From the NCBI GenBank assembly GCA_027625915.1, contig JANTQA010000051.1, forward strand, positions 868,501 to 932,500: DNA of 64,000 nucleotides. The letters are read 5' to 3'. The position numbers and the translations under genes were made by a program. Of this stretch, positions 23,161 through 36,100 are shown in pieces. How positions within the stretch are numbered: position 1 is the stretch's first letter; the number at the start of each line of letters is the position of its first letter. Under the pieces are notes generated by a model, which ran no database searches, was not told the DNA's origin, and saw only the letters and a list, made by a program, of their open reading frames with translations. This stretch comes from Anaeramoeba flamelloides (taxonomy: Eukaryota > Metamonada > Anaeramoebidae).

Positions 23161-25516
23161 TTAATTTTCTCTGACTTCTCTAAGACGTCTAATTGTTGAT
23201 CTTGCGGTGACTGCAGAAGGTGTGCTATTGTAAATAATAAATTTGATTAGAAAATAATAATAATAAAAATAATAATAACAAAAGGTTTTTAATTTAGTTA
23301 ATAAAAAAAATTCTCTATATTTTTTCGTTTATGTCAGGAACTTTGTGAATTAACTTTAATTGGATAAAAAAATTAAATTTATCAATGGAAAAAAATTTTA
23401 TAAGCTTTTGTTCAAACTTTTTGAACTATTATTTTTTTTTATTTTATAAAATAAGAATTGAAATTTACTAATTCAGCTTGAAAATAAAGTGATCTATTGA
23501 ATATTTTAATTAATTTCCAAAGCAATTAATTCTTATTTTTTTTTTTTTAAATAAAAAATATAATTTGATTTGATTCAGTTTAAATTTTAATTCTAATAAA
23601 ATTGAAAAAATCTTGGTGAACATTTTTTTAAATATAATTTATTGGAAATAGAACTTTTAACTAGTAATCTGGTAAAATGAAAAAATAATTTTATTAATTT
23701 TTGATTTTCGATTTTAGAAAAAATCATATTTCAAGAATAATGTTTTATTTGATTTAAACTTTTTAAAAAAAAAAAATAAATTTATAATGAGACTTGAAAA
23801 AAATTGTGTAATTTCATTAATTACAAAAAAAGAAGTAATTATGCCTGAAAATGAGGAATAAAGAATTCAATTTTTTGGTTTTCAAATTTTGATAATCATA
23901 AGGAGCTAAGTTTCTTTTTTTGTATTTTTGTTTTTTTTTTTTGAGAAAATATGTTTTTTTTGTTTTGTGTGAAAATTACTTTGGTGTTGTTTAATTTTAT
24001 TTTATAATCGGATTTTATTTTAAGGTATTAAAAATTAAATATTATTTTATTTTTTATAAAGTTAAAATAAAACAATTAGAAATTCAAATCAAAAATTGTT
24101 GTTATTTCACTAATTTTTGCCTACTAATTATTAAAACAAATTTGGATAATGTACATTTTAGAGTTTGATTTATTTTTATATTAATCATTTCTAGTCATTT
24201 TTCTTGATCAAAAGAGCCAAGTAATTTGGATTTTAAAATCCATAAAAATAACTAATCGTTGGATAACATTTATATTGCAATTTATTTTTTTATGGTTTCA
24301 GTAAAAAATTGTATATTAATATTATTTTGGGATGTTGGTTTTTAGTTTATTCTTGTTATTAATTCCTTTAAGAGGTACAAAATGAAATTAACAAGTGGTT
24401 GAAATTAAATTTTAATTGGAAAAAAAAAGTTTTTAGTTCTTGTTTGTTTGTTTTGTTTTTTTTTACAAAGTCAAAAAAAAAAAAAAGAATTATATTCAAG
24501 AAAAGTAATCTGTTTTCAAAAAGTGCAGATTAAAAGCTTGATAAAGTGTTAAGGGACTAATCTCTATTAAATAATTTTATCTAAATTTTAATAGAGATTG
24601 AGAAAAGTTTTACAATTACTTAAATTTGAAAGATCCTGTTTATTTTCATCATTAAACTTATTTCTAGAAAAGGAATCCTTATTTAGAAATTGATCAAAAA
24701 AAAAAAAATAATAGAGACTAGCCTCTTAATAAAAAGGCTTATTCACGTTTTAAGTCCTTTTAGTAATACTTTATAAAACTTTTAGTACTCAATTTTTAAA
24801 AAAAAGTCTGTTTATGAAAAGAAATTCTTGAAAACTCTTTTGAATTGTTTTTTTTTTTAAAGAATAAAAATAATATGTGTAAAGATGAAAGGTGATAAAA
24901 ATATAATTTTAAGATCGAATTCAATTTTGATTTTCGATCAACAACAAAGAAAAATAGTTAATCTCTAAAGGTATTTTTTCAAGGTTAACGAATCAATACC
25001 AGTAACTTTTATTGAAATTTTTGGATCTCAATCAAAAAGAAAAAAAATTTTACCTTAATGTGTAAGCACCACCAGCCATTGTGTGTTTACATTTGGTACA
25101 ATGCCAAATTCCCCATGAAGTTCTCTTCACAGCATCCTTTTACAATAAAAAAAAAATAAGAATAAGAAGAACAAGTAAATTAAAAAAAAAAAATTAAAAA
25201 AATTTAAAAAATCAAAAGGAAAATTAAAAAGCAAAATAAAAAAAAAAGAAAAAAAAAAAATAAAAAAAAAATAATACTTTTCCACAAAAAGGACATGTAA
25301 ATCTAGAGTGTTGTGCAACTTCAATTTTTCTGATTTGTTTACGGCTATTCGGATTTATTCAAAATGAATGTTGGTATTAAAAAAAAAACAAAAGATCTTT
25401 TAGTTAAAGGAAACAGAAACAAATTTTCAGTAAATAAAGAAAAAGATGTACAGTGAAGCACCATATCGTGGTCCGTATTTTCCTGTAATACCAACTTTTT
25501 TTGTTCGTCGACCCAT
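23161..25516 (-). CDS. 60S ribosomal protein eL43 (L37a), 4 exons
   Basis: Zinc-ribbon protein of the large ribosomal subunit. Exons on the minus strand: 25452-25516, 25278-25344, 25054-25136 and 23161-23224. Phases match at every junction and the product is 92 aa, equal to the human protein. Exon 1 gives [20 protein letters not shown]; exon 2 [20 protein letters not shown]; exon 3 [20 protein letters not shown]; exon 4 [20 protein letters not shown] and TAA. The zinc ligands are the CPFC and CTKC pairs. Introns are 107, 141 and 1829 bp; the last is 17 times longer than the first. Donors are GTACAT, GTATTA and GTAAAA; acceptors end in ATAG, AAAG and ATAG. It lies 0.54 kb downstream of eL27 on the same strand. 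The start ATG is the only one giving the conserved N-terminus. Confidence 0.97.
23225..25053 (-). other. Intron 3 of eL43 (1829 bp)
   Basis: An unusually long intron for a ribosomal protein gene in such an AT-rich genome. It contains A/T filler and a perfect hairpin near 24557-24598 (AATCTCTATTAAA and its complement, spacer ~14). No open frame or snoRNA could be recognised by eye. Confidence 0.85.
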
Positions 25517-26058
25517 TTTGAAAAAGAATTAAAACTAATAAAAATATTAACTAAAAAAAATGAAAACATATTTCTAAAACCATAAAGAGAATTCACACTC
25601 GATTTGATTATTTGAAAGTACCTAACATTTCTAATTTTATTCTTTCGATGGGACTATCATTTTAAACACAACAATTCGACTCGAAAATTATCCATTCGAA
25701 AGAAAAAACTCAAAATTTTAAAAAAACTTGCAATTTAAACACCTTTATACTCTTTGATTTTTGAAATTTTGACACTCACTTTTACAAAACACTTTCTAGT
25801 TGGTGTTTGGATTTATGAAATCAACAAATAAAAACTTTTTAAAAAAAAAAGGAAAATAAAAAGGAAAAAAAAGCAAAAAAAAAACAAAAAAAAAGATGAA
25901 AAATTCTAAAATTTTATTTTATGTTTGTTGTTCAAAGAAATTAAACTTGTGTTTAAATGAAAATCTTTTTTTTTATTTGTTTATTGGGAGAAGGGGTATT
26001 TTATTTTTTAAATTTGGTTTTATTCTCTTTAAATGAATAAAAAGAAAGTTGTTCGAAT
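25517..26058. other. Spacer between eL27 and eL43
   Basis: Holds the 3' end of eL27 and the presumed promoter and 5' leader of eL43. A-rich runs lie at 25838-25890. No TATA box can be singled out in this base composition. Confidence 0.4.
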
Positions 26059-26696
26059 TTAAAATCTTAGTTTTGTGAAAAGCCATTTGTTTTTTCCATT
26101 TAAGTATCTATTCAAAAGAAAAGTTTTTGTGAGAAGGTAAATTAAAAAAGAAAAAAAAAAATTATTCAAAAAAGAAACAAAATATTAGTTTTGGAAAGTT
26201 AGATTGTTTTTTTGTTTTTCGTTTTAAGTTTTTGGTTTTGTTGTCTTGAGTTTTTTGTTTTTTGTTTTTTTGTTTTTTTGTTTTTTGTTTTTAATTTATG
26301 GTAAAAAAAAGAAAAAGAAAAAAAATTTCTATACTTTTTTGTAAGGGCTTTCTTCAATTCTTTTTTCATTTCGCTTCTTGTGGAAACGTCGCCAAAAAGT
26401 TTAAGGTTAGCCTTTTTTTTAGAGACATTAAGGCTAATGTTATATCTTGTTGGCATTAAATGGGCTTGGTTCACAACTTTGACAAAAGGCTTGACTGTGG
26501 ATCTTCTTGCTTTTTGTCTTTTTTTCATTTGTCTGTTGATCTTTTTTGGATAATGATCAATACCAACAACAAGGCAATGTGGGAAGTTGTAGCCTTTTGG
26601 GTTGGCTTCGTCCCAGTTTTGGATAACAACAGCTTTTCTTCCTGCAAATCTTCCTCTAAGAAGGATTACGGCTTTTTTTTCTTTGTAGATGTTCAT
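26059..26696 (-). CDS. 60S ribosomal protein eL27 (L27), 2 exons
   Basis: Large-subunit ribosomal protein with a KOW-type N-terminal barrel. Exon 1 is 26335-26696, the intron 26108-26334 (227 bp; donor GTATAG, acceptor GAATAG) and exon 2 26059-26107. Phase 2 matches and the product is 136 aa, identical to the human length. Conserved stretches are AVILLRGRFAGRKAVVI, PHCLVVGIDHYPKKI, VKPFVKVVNQAHLMPTRY, and the C-terminus NGKNKWLFTKLRF supplied by exon 2. Reading through the donor would replace this C-terminus with a poly-Lys/Thr tail, which supports the splice. The start ATG follows an in-frame TAA. It lies in tandem with eL43. Confidence 0.97.
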
Positions 26697-28542
26697 TAAA
26701 TATTAATTACTTGAAAAGATTAAAAAAATGAAATTATTCTCGAAAAGAAAAATACCATGCATAGATGAACCCACACTAAATTAATGGTAAAATAAACAAG
26801 GAGTAATTCTTGATTGGAAAAGATCAAAACCTCTGTGAATTAAAAATCATCAAAATTCGAGGTTATTTTTTATTGAAATGCTTCAGGGGGTTGGTACATT
26901 TTTATCAATTTTTTTGGTTTAAGAAACCAATAAAATAATTCAATTTGAAATTAACTTAATACCATAAAAATATTGGTTTTTTAATAACTATTAGAGTGGA
27001 ACATATACTAGATAAAGATATTTTCCTACCAATTAAAAAATTTATTCAAAATCATGAAAAAATTGATCAAGAAATAATATTTCTGAAATCATTTATTACT
27101 TGATTAGATTTGTAATTTTTCACTTATTATTGCTTCTTAACTCATACTGATTTTTATTCTTTATTGAAATACTTTTGTTTGAAAAATTTTTGAGAAACAA
27201 ATGTTGGTTGTATAACTAACCCATTTTTTGAACTTTGGCCCATTATGGTAATTTCTCTGAATATTCATGAATTATATAAATAAAATAAACATCTCACCAT
27301 GATTAAAATAGGTAGAAACAAGAGGTACCCCCCTTTTTTTAAATTTTAGAATTTGAATTATAAATATATTATAATATTAAAGTGTAATTTTTGTACAAAA
27401 ATATGAGAAAAAGTTCTTTTTTTAAAATTTTAACGAGTAATTAAAATCACAACTTTTGTAAATAAGAAGACAATTTTGAAAAATAAGAAATGAATATTTC
27501 ATAACGAATTATATTATTATTCAGAAATTTAACCGCAAAAGCCAATTTACATCTGAACCAAGTCTGTGAATGTGTCTTCATATCTTCAAATACCCAAACA
27601 AGAAATAAAATAAAATGTGAGTTAATTGTATGTAATCATGAAAAGTATGTTAACACCGGTTATTTATACGAGTCTATTTTATATTTCAATATACCCCCCC
27701 ATTTATATGCATATCTATTTAGCTCACTGGAAAAGGATTTTTGTTCGAATGGAGTTATGACTATAATTTTTATTATATATGAAAACTTCATAATACTATA
27801 TTTTTTTATATCCAGTATTATCTATTTTCGATTTAACACCCTTTATGTAAATTTAAGAGAAAAAAGGAAAATGGATAAATAAAAAAACCCCAGTTTCCAA
27901 AATCATAAAAATTACAAAAAAAAAAATTGTATTTGGAAAATTTGTTGAAATTTCACCAACAATTATTGATCAGTCAAATAATAAGATACCGTTGACTTAT
28001 TGTATCTGTTTTTTTTGTATTTAACAAACTCAACTTTAACCATGAAACACTAATTTCAAAAAAATTCTCGTTTTTTAAAGAAACTGATTAAATAACTGGA
28101 AAAACAGGAATGAAAAAAAAAAAAAAAGAAAAAATAAAAAATAGGAAAAATAGTTCTTAAAATTTCAAATTAATTCGAAATTGAATGGAAAATGTAGTAT
28201 TATTATTCTTTGAACTGTTTTAACCTTTTCCCAATTTTTGGAATTTAGATATATTTTTATTATTTCAACTTCTAGAAATCACTTTAAATAGAATCCACAA
28301 TATGAATTATTTATTATTTTGAATATTAATTCCAAATTCAAAACCTTAAGCAAATCTACTGAAAAAAAGAAATTAAATTATTTTCTGCTTATTGAAAATG
28401 TAATACCAGTAAAAACCAAATAATACCCCTAGCACTGTTTTTTGTTTTAATAAAACTCATTTTTTCTCTTATAGGTAGGACACTGAATGAAAATATTTTT
28501 ATTTTCAAATTGTATCGAAAAAAATTTAATACACGCATATAC
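26697..28542. other. Intergenic, A/T-rich
   Basis: The first few hundred bases are presumably the eL27 promoter. No gene or repeat is recognised; short C runs occur at 27328-27334 and 27695-27702. Confidence 0.4.
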
Positions 28543-29074
28543 TAAACTAGATTCCAAAAATTTGGACACAGTTTAAACAGTGGAAAGAACATCATTACTG
28601 CACTTTTAATTCAATTTGGAAAGAATTTTGATTTTACAAACAATTTCATTTTTTATCTTTTTTGATTTGTTTTCATTTCCTTTTTTACAGTTACGTAATC
28701 TGTTTCGTTAGATCTAACATTTTTTTTCAATGATTAATAGTGAGTTTAGTGTTGAGTTTGTTAAATTGGAAAATCACATACAATTGGTAGATTTTATCTC
28801 AAAATTTTATCAATCAACAATTGTTGGTAAAATTTCAACAAATTTACCAATACATTTTTTGTTCCGCTCGTTTCATTATTTTGGACACACCTGTTTTTAT
28901 TTTTAAGTTTTATATTTTTTTCTTTTATTTGGGTTAAAATGATTACTTATTAAAACATTAATACTGGGTAACTTAAATGTGGTTTTATATTAGGTTTCGA
29001 AAAATACAATAAATTGGGTTTTATTTTGCCTATTTTTGATTGTTGGTGTGTCCAAATTTTTGGAACGGGGTTTA
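28543..29074. mobile_element. ~530-bp TIR element R1, copy 1
   Basis: Begins TAAACTAGATTCCAAAAATT and ends with the complement (TTTTTGGAACGGGGTTTA), giving ~28-bp imperfect terminal inverted repeats containing CCAAAAATTTGGACACA. The interior shares landmarks with three other copies, including TTACGTAATCTGTTTCGTTA and CAACAATTGTTGGT. Copies are 527-547 bp and no full transposase is present, so this is a non-autonomous DNA transposon. The TA at each end could be a Tc1/mariner-type target duplication. Confidence 0.85.
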
Positions 29075-29299
29075 GTTCGAGAAATATAAAGAACTTGATA
29101 TCTCAAAATCACTTTTTTTAATTGTTATATTTTTAAATTTTTAAAAAATAATTAAAAAATTATTTCTTGAGAGAAAGAAGCAATCCAAGAAAATTTATCA
29201 CAATAAAATAAAAAGAGAAGATAATAATAATTAAAACTATTAATCTAAAATAATAATAATATCATCTGCATTACTAAATTAAAATTTTCTCTACTGTGG

Positions 29300-29890
29300 T
29301 GATTTTTTTTTAATTTAAGAAATAAAAAGAAAATTAAATTTTTTTTTTTTCATTTCTTACATTAAAAAAATCATCGTCTGCTTTTTTTACTTTATGAAAT
29401 GTAAAGAAAATTTATTAAATGTTCTTTTCATTTCAAAAATTAGAAAAAACCATTGTTTGACTTTCTTGAGTTTTCTGTTTATTCCGAATATGTATAGAAT
29501 CGCCGTTAGCTTTTCTTGAGTTTTGTGTTTATTTTTAGAAAATCTATTGATTTTGGTTAGTTTTTTTTACTTTTCTTTATAAACCGAAAATTTAATAAAT
29601 TTTCGGTTTATTTCAAAAAGTAAAAAAAACCTAGAACACTTCCAAATAAAAAAAAAACCTCAAAAAACCTATAAAACTTTCCAAATAAAATAGAAAACCT
29701 CAAAAAAACCTAGAACACTTCACAAATAAAACCCAAAACCTCAAGAAAACCTAGGCACTTGACAGCACTCTTAGGCACTTGAATACACTGGTAGTTAGAT
29801 TTTTCAGAATTAAAAAGAATTAAGTGAAATCTTTGATTTTACTAAATTATTTTGGATTCTGGATGACCAACGTTAGCTTTTCTAGACTTT
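29300..29890 (-). repeat. Hairpin-array repeat, copy H4
   Basis: Same modules as H1 and the same inverted orientation: AAACCGAAAATTTAATAAAT / TTTCGGTTTATTT stem, TTTTCTTGAG...TTTGTGTTTATTT modules, CCTAGAACACTTC linkers, and the terminal CTAGGCACTTGACAGCACT. The left part (29300-29460) consists of more decayed modules of the same type. Confidence 0.7.
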
Positions 29891-30184
29891 AAGTTTTGAT
29901 TAAGAAATCAGTAGATTTTCGAAACAAAAACAAGAATTAAAAGAAACTTTCATAACCTTTTCCAGAAATCACAAAAATTATTAAAAATTATAAAGTTATT
30001 TTATTTTTAATAATAATAAATATTATTTTAAATTAAGAAATATGAAGTAAATTAATAAAAACATCCCTTTATTAAAAAAAAAAAATCATATTAATCCTTA
30101 TCTAATCGCGCCCTTCCCCCTTTTTTATCATTTCCATTCAACACAATAAAAATCAAAATCAAAATCAAAATCAAAAACGAAATT

Positions 30185-33100
30185 TTATTTTTCCTTATCC
30201 TTCCCCTTCTCCTTCCCCTTCTCCTTCCCCTTCTCCTTTTCAGTTTTGGAATTTTTATTTAATTTTTTTTTTTTACTGGTTGATTTTTGGTTATTTTTCT
30301 CATTTGATTTTTTCATAGTTTTATTATTACTATTATTTTTTTGTGATGATTTATTGGAATTTTCATTAATTAAAATTTTAAATAACTTTTGGTAATCTAA
30401 TAATTTACTTTGTCTGGTACTTTTATTCAAACCGGACATTTCTAAAACTTTTACAAGGTCCTCTTCAGATCCATTTTTTTGGGTCATATTTAGATAGGTG
30501 TTTACAATATCGTCCTTTGAAACCATTGAGACCTTCAATGCGATTTCGACTTTAGCTAATTCTTTATTGATGTATTTTTCATAAGTCCTAAAGATTCTAA
30601 ATTTCTCACCTTTATGAGTTCTTCTCAAGCTCGGTATATTGATTAAAATTTGTTTCACTAATTGCATGTCCATTAATAACTGCGATCCACCGACGCCTTG
30701 GATTTTTCGGAGTTGGTAGATGCAATTCGAAAAGCGAGGAACAAAATCATTAATTAATTTATTACAGAAAAATTTAAAATAATTGTCTGAGAGATAATGG
30801 GAAATTAATGGGATTATTTCGCTAATAACTGAACCGATCTGTGTTACGAAATTTGATTGATCACCCATAATTGTCATTGAAAACCATTTTGTATTTTTCA
30901 TTTCAATTATAAATGGTTCCAATTTCGTTTCAATACCAGCAACTAATATTGCAACGGATCTGTTAATTGTTTTGATAAAATGATCTAAAGTTTGATCGAT
31001 TTCAATCTTATTTTTATACTTTTCATTTATTTGTTTTGATACAGATTGATATAATTGCTCTGCTAAACCATAGGCATACTCGCAGGTATTGATAATACAG
31101 GACACATTTTCAAATTGATCATTGGTCATTTCAATCTTGTAATCCGATTGCGCCTGCGATTTCCCACTGCCCTTCTCCTTCTCCTCCCCCTTCTCCTTCT
31201 CCTTCTCCTTCTCCTCCCCTTTCTCCTTCTCCTTTTCAATTTCTGTTTTCTCCCCTTTTTCTTTCCCAAGTTCCTTTGCCTTTTTCTTTTTCGGATTAAT
31301 AATTGAAAAAGATTTAAAAGTGTTATATTTTGGTAAACTGTCGAATAAAAAATCAGAATATTTGATAAAGATCTGTTTATATAGATTAAACATATTTAGA
31401 AAAGTGGACCCTTTTGATAAGGCAAAAGTTTTATCAAAATTTTTTCTAATAACTAAAAATATTTCTGAGCAGGATTTTAATTTCTTTAATCTTTTATTGA
31501 AATTTAATTCAAAATTTTCTTCTTTAGTAATCCTCCCAAATGCTTCATTTAATCTTTCCCTTTCTTTATCAATATATACATTGCCAAACTGCTCAAAGCC
31601 ACCGGTCATAGCGCCTTTAAAAACTATCGGCTTTGGTTGGAATAGTTTCATTTTTTCTAATGGGTTTTGCTCTAACTCTTCTAATTTTTTGTTTTGGATT
31701 TCCTTTAATTTTCTTTTTAATTCCTTTCTTTCCTTTCTTTCCTTTTCCTTTCGTATCTTTTGATATTTTTCTTTAATAGCTAAAGCCGTTCTTGGCAGGG
31801 TAACCAAGTCATTAGACTTTGAAGAACTATTGCTATTACTATTACTATTACTATTACTATCACTATCATTTTGATTCATTTCGTCAAATTTATTATTATT
31901 TTTATTATCATTATCAGAAGATGAACTATCTGAAAAATTTTGATATAAAAAATCTGGATCATTTATATTGAAGACATTATTAGTCTCAATTTTGTTTGAA
32001 AATTTTTTTGTTAAAAAATCTTCTAATGAATGAAATAAAGAAAGCGAACTAACCCATATTTTTGAAGTCAATTTTTCTTCTTCGTTTTTTAAAATGTTAT
32101 CAATATCATTTCTAGTTTGCATAACAAATTGTTCAGATAGTTTCATTGAAACTCTCCAATACTTTGGCAACACACCGGCTAAAAATCTATTATAATATCG
32201 GAATTCCCGTTCCAGCCAGATGGATCTCTGATCTAATTTATTTAAATCGTCATTATTATTTTTATTTTGGGATGGTGAAAATTTTTTTATATAATCCTTT
32301 AATCGATATGTATAAATTAAATATACAATTTCTCTTCGAAAATCAATTCCTAGTGAATCAACCACTAAACAACATTCTTTAAGTTTGGCTTTAGATTCTT
32401 CAGAAGTTTCGATTTTCGGTAATAATGTTTCAAATTCATTAATAATGTTTTTTCGTAAAGTTTTTTGTAAAGTATTAGATACTTCAATTAATTTTTCTAT
32501 TTGAGCATTTTTTTTAAAATTATTCTTCTTTTTATTTTCGTTTTCAATTTGATTTTCATTTTTTTTTTCATTTTTTTTTTCATTTTCATTTTTGTTTTTA
32601 TTTTTATTTTTATTTTCATTTTCATTTTTGTTTTCACCTTCTTTTTGATTATTCATAATTAGTTCAAATTCTTCAGTACTTTTTTTAAGTTCACAGATCA
32701 ATTCAGGCATTTTGGAATATTCATTTTTACCAATTAAAATCGGCAACTCGTCAGTAGTTTTAACTTTAATTATATGACAAATATGAAGAATAAGAAAATT
32801 TTTGTTTTTAGATTCGAAAAATATGAATTAGTATAACAAATTAAATGGAAAAGATCTTTAATATTTTATAATTAATCAAATATAATAATATATGAAACAT
32901 GGAATTGGTTTGGATATTTAGTCTAATTTTTTTATCAAAAATAGAAATTAAAATTCAAATTATTTTTTTTAAATCTTATTAAAATAGAGGTTTCATTTAG
33001 AAGATTATAACCGACAATAATAATTTAATATTTATCAATAGTTTTCCTTTTGGTATTTGTTTTGGAAAAAACTTTAACACAAAGAAAATCGGATTTGTTT

Positions 33101-36100
33101 TTAAGTCATTAGTATTTTTTAAAAATAAAAAGAAAATCTTGTAAAGATCTTGAAAAAAATTTTTTTGTAATTTCTGTTTTGGATTTATGAAATGGATGAG
33201 TTAACCTCATTTAAACAATTTATTAATTTTGAATCTATTTTATGAAATCAAATTTTCACATGTTTTTAATATAAAATCAAAAAAAGATAACTTATTATTT
33301 TTATTAAAGAATTAAGTTAATTCTTGAAAATGGTGTAACATATTTTTAGTTTTATGTTGGAAAGCATTGATTTTAAAAGAAAATTTTTATTTTGATTAGT
33401 ATTTTTAATTATTAATATTTCAATAAATCAAATCTCAATAAATCAAATCTCAACAAATGAAATTAATAGAAGCACAGATTGAATAAAGAAATCTAAATTT
33501 GATAGAATTTGAACAAAAATTTATTAATGGAAATTCAGATCTATTAAGTAAAAATTTTTTATTCCTTAAAGTTTTAAAAAAGTCATTTTCTTGTTTTTCA
33601 ATTAAAGAAAAATAAATTTTTCAAAATAAAATTTGCAAATTTTAAATTTTTTTTTAAAAAATTGTTTAGAATTTATTACAAAAACGGTGTTTTAACAATT
33701 TAAATCATTTTTGAAAATTATGATTCTTTATTGAAATTTCTAAACAAAAATTTAAAAATTAGGTACGTGTCGTTGAGTGCCGTAGTGTACTGTCAAGTGC
33801 CTAGTTTTTTTTTTAATTTGAGAAATAAACCGAAAATTTATTTAATTTTCTGTTTATTTCTCAAATTAAAAAAAACCTAACTGCACTTTTACATAACTCA
33901 AAAGAATAGTGTAAAAGCAAAGATTTAACTCAATTCTTTAAAATTCTCAAAAGCCTAACGAAAAGTGTCCGTCAAGTGCCGTCAAGTGCCTAGCTTTTTT
34001 TTAATTTAAGAAATAAACCTAACGGTCATAAGAGGAAAATAATTTACTCCCTTCAAAATAAAAAAAATTTAAATCATTTTTGGAATAAAAAAAATCGATT
34101 TTGAATTTTTAGGGTTGATTGCCTCATTCAAAAATACGTGATATTTATTAAATTTCAAATTTGGCCCAATTCTCAATGTTTTTCAAATTCTCAAAATAGT
34201 CAATTCCATTGAAATCTATTGGCTGTAGGTATTTTAAAACCCCTTTCCGGGTAGTTTAAGGTATGTTAAGGTAGGTTAGAGTCCGTTTCGGGTAGGTTAG
34301 AGTATGATGTGGGTAGGTTTGGATGGTTTGGATGGTATGTTAGAGTGTTAGTTCGGAATTTTGAAAAACCAATAATTAAGAGAGGAATCATACTTGCTTC
34401 ACTTGTTTTAAGGTAGTAAAATTTTCACTTAACTTTGGTGGTTGTTTAAAATTGGGTTTTGAACAAATTTTTAAAAAAGTATTTAGTATTGGTGATTTCA
34501 ACATTTTGGATTGTCTATAATTTAAGTAATAAAATATTACCAATCACAAAATAATCTTTTTGATTTTTCCTTCTACAATCATTAAAAACTCTTAAAACCT
34601 TTCGTACCTATAGAAATAATCAAAAAACTCTTCAAAAATACGAAAAAATTCAATTTGACCAATTTTGAAATTTGATAATACCCAAAAATACCTTTAAGAA
34701 AATTTTATTGAAAAAATTACTTTTTATTTTTGTTATTTTATGAATTTTTGTAAAAAACTATTTTTTCTCTGAACAATCAAAATGAAAATTCTGTGTAAAG
34801 TATTTTTTTTTTTTTTAATATTGTTTGTTAGTGTGATTATTTCTTGTGATTTGCATAACTATTAATCGGAAAAGAAATATAATAAAATTGAAAAAACTTT
34901 CCATTTATCTTTTCTATTAAAAAAAATTAACTTTAAATAAATCACTATAATTCCTAACCTAAAAGAAAACTCCTAATCTAAACAGTTTAGTGTCTTAAAG
35001 GTTACACTTTTAATAAAGAGATCATTAATATTTTTTGGAAAGAGAAATAAAAATTTTGTTCTCATCATCTTTCAACTAATAGTAAACTAAAATTTCAAAT
35101 TATAGAAAACTAAAGTAAGTTTCAAATTCTTCTTTTAATGATTATGTTTGTCCACTCTTTGGATTAGAAGTTACTAATTTAGCCACTTCAAAATTCTCTC
35201 TTTTACAGATCAAGTGTTTTTTGATATTTAACCCTTAACAATAAATCTTCTCTCAAAAATTTTTTACAGAGACATTATTTTATTTTGATTAATAAGTAAA
35301 ACATTTCCCGGTCAAATGGGCCCAGTTGTGGAGGATGAATTACATGTGTTTAAAGTATTTGTATGGATATTAGAAGAATAAATTTATTTCTAAAAATTCC
35401 AAAATTGAAATCATTTTTTTCACATTTTTTAGCTTTTTGATTTTTTTTTTTACAACCAAATTCATTTGCAAAATTTTTTTTTATTGTAAGATCGATTGTA
35501 ACTAAGGTAAAAATGTGTTATTCTAATGTTATTGATAAAGTAAAAATGATTGCAGAGAAACCATATTTATTTCTATTGGAATTTTATTTGATCTTCAATT
35601 GTATATCAAAATGAACATTGTTGTTTTTCTTAATAGGGGGAACTTAAGAATTTCAGTCATTCAATTTTTAAGAAAATCTATTGACTTATTAAATTTACTT
35701 CAGACAGATATCAACTATTCTTTGAGGTCTATTATTCTTCTTGTTTCTTATTTAACCTTCAAAGGTAATTTATAAAAAATATTTGATATTTGGAAAAAAT
35801 GTTTTTTTTTTGATAACCTTTGACTGAAACAAAGTTTATTTATTTTTTGTTTTATGGGTCTTGTAAATTATAATTATTAACATTGCAATTAGTCAATGGT
35901 TTTAATTTAGCATTTCTTAGAAGGTAAACTAAATTCCAAAAATTTGGACACATTTTAAACAGTTTAAAGAATAGCAATACTACATTTTACCTTTAATTTC
36001 TAAATATTTTGATTTTACAAACCATTTCATTTTTTTGTCTTTTTTGCTTTGTTTTCATTTCCCTTTTTTCCAGTTACGTAATCTGTTTCGTTAGATCTGT

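Noticed and set aside
26199-26334. C-terminal Lys/Thr-rich extension of eL27 read through the donor
   Set aside because: Intron sequence; splicing to 26107 restores the conserved GKNKW...KLRF ending and the exact family length.
30185-32746. Exon 2 of VPS53 as a complete stand-alone gene
   Set aside because: It starts at a TTG and lacks the family's N-terminal coiled coil, which is found in matching phase at 37627-38149.
34230-34345. True telomere repeat array
   Set aside because: Units are degenerate, not a fixed short repeat, and the tract lies in the middle of an intron.
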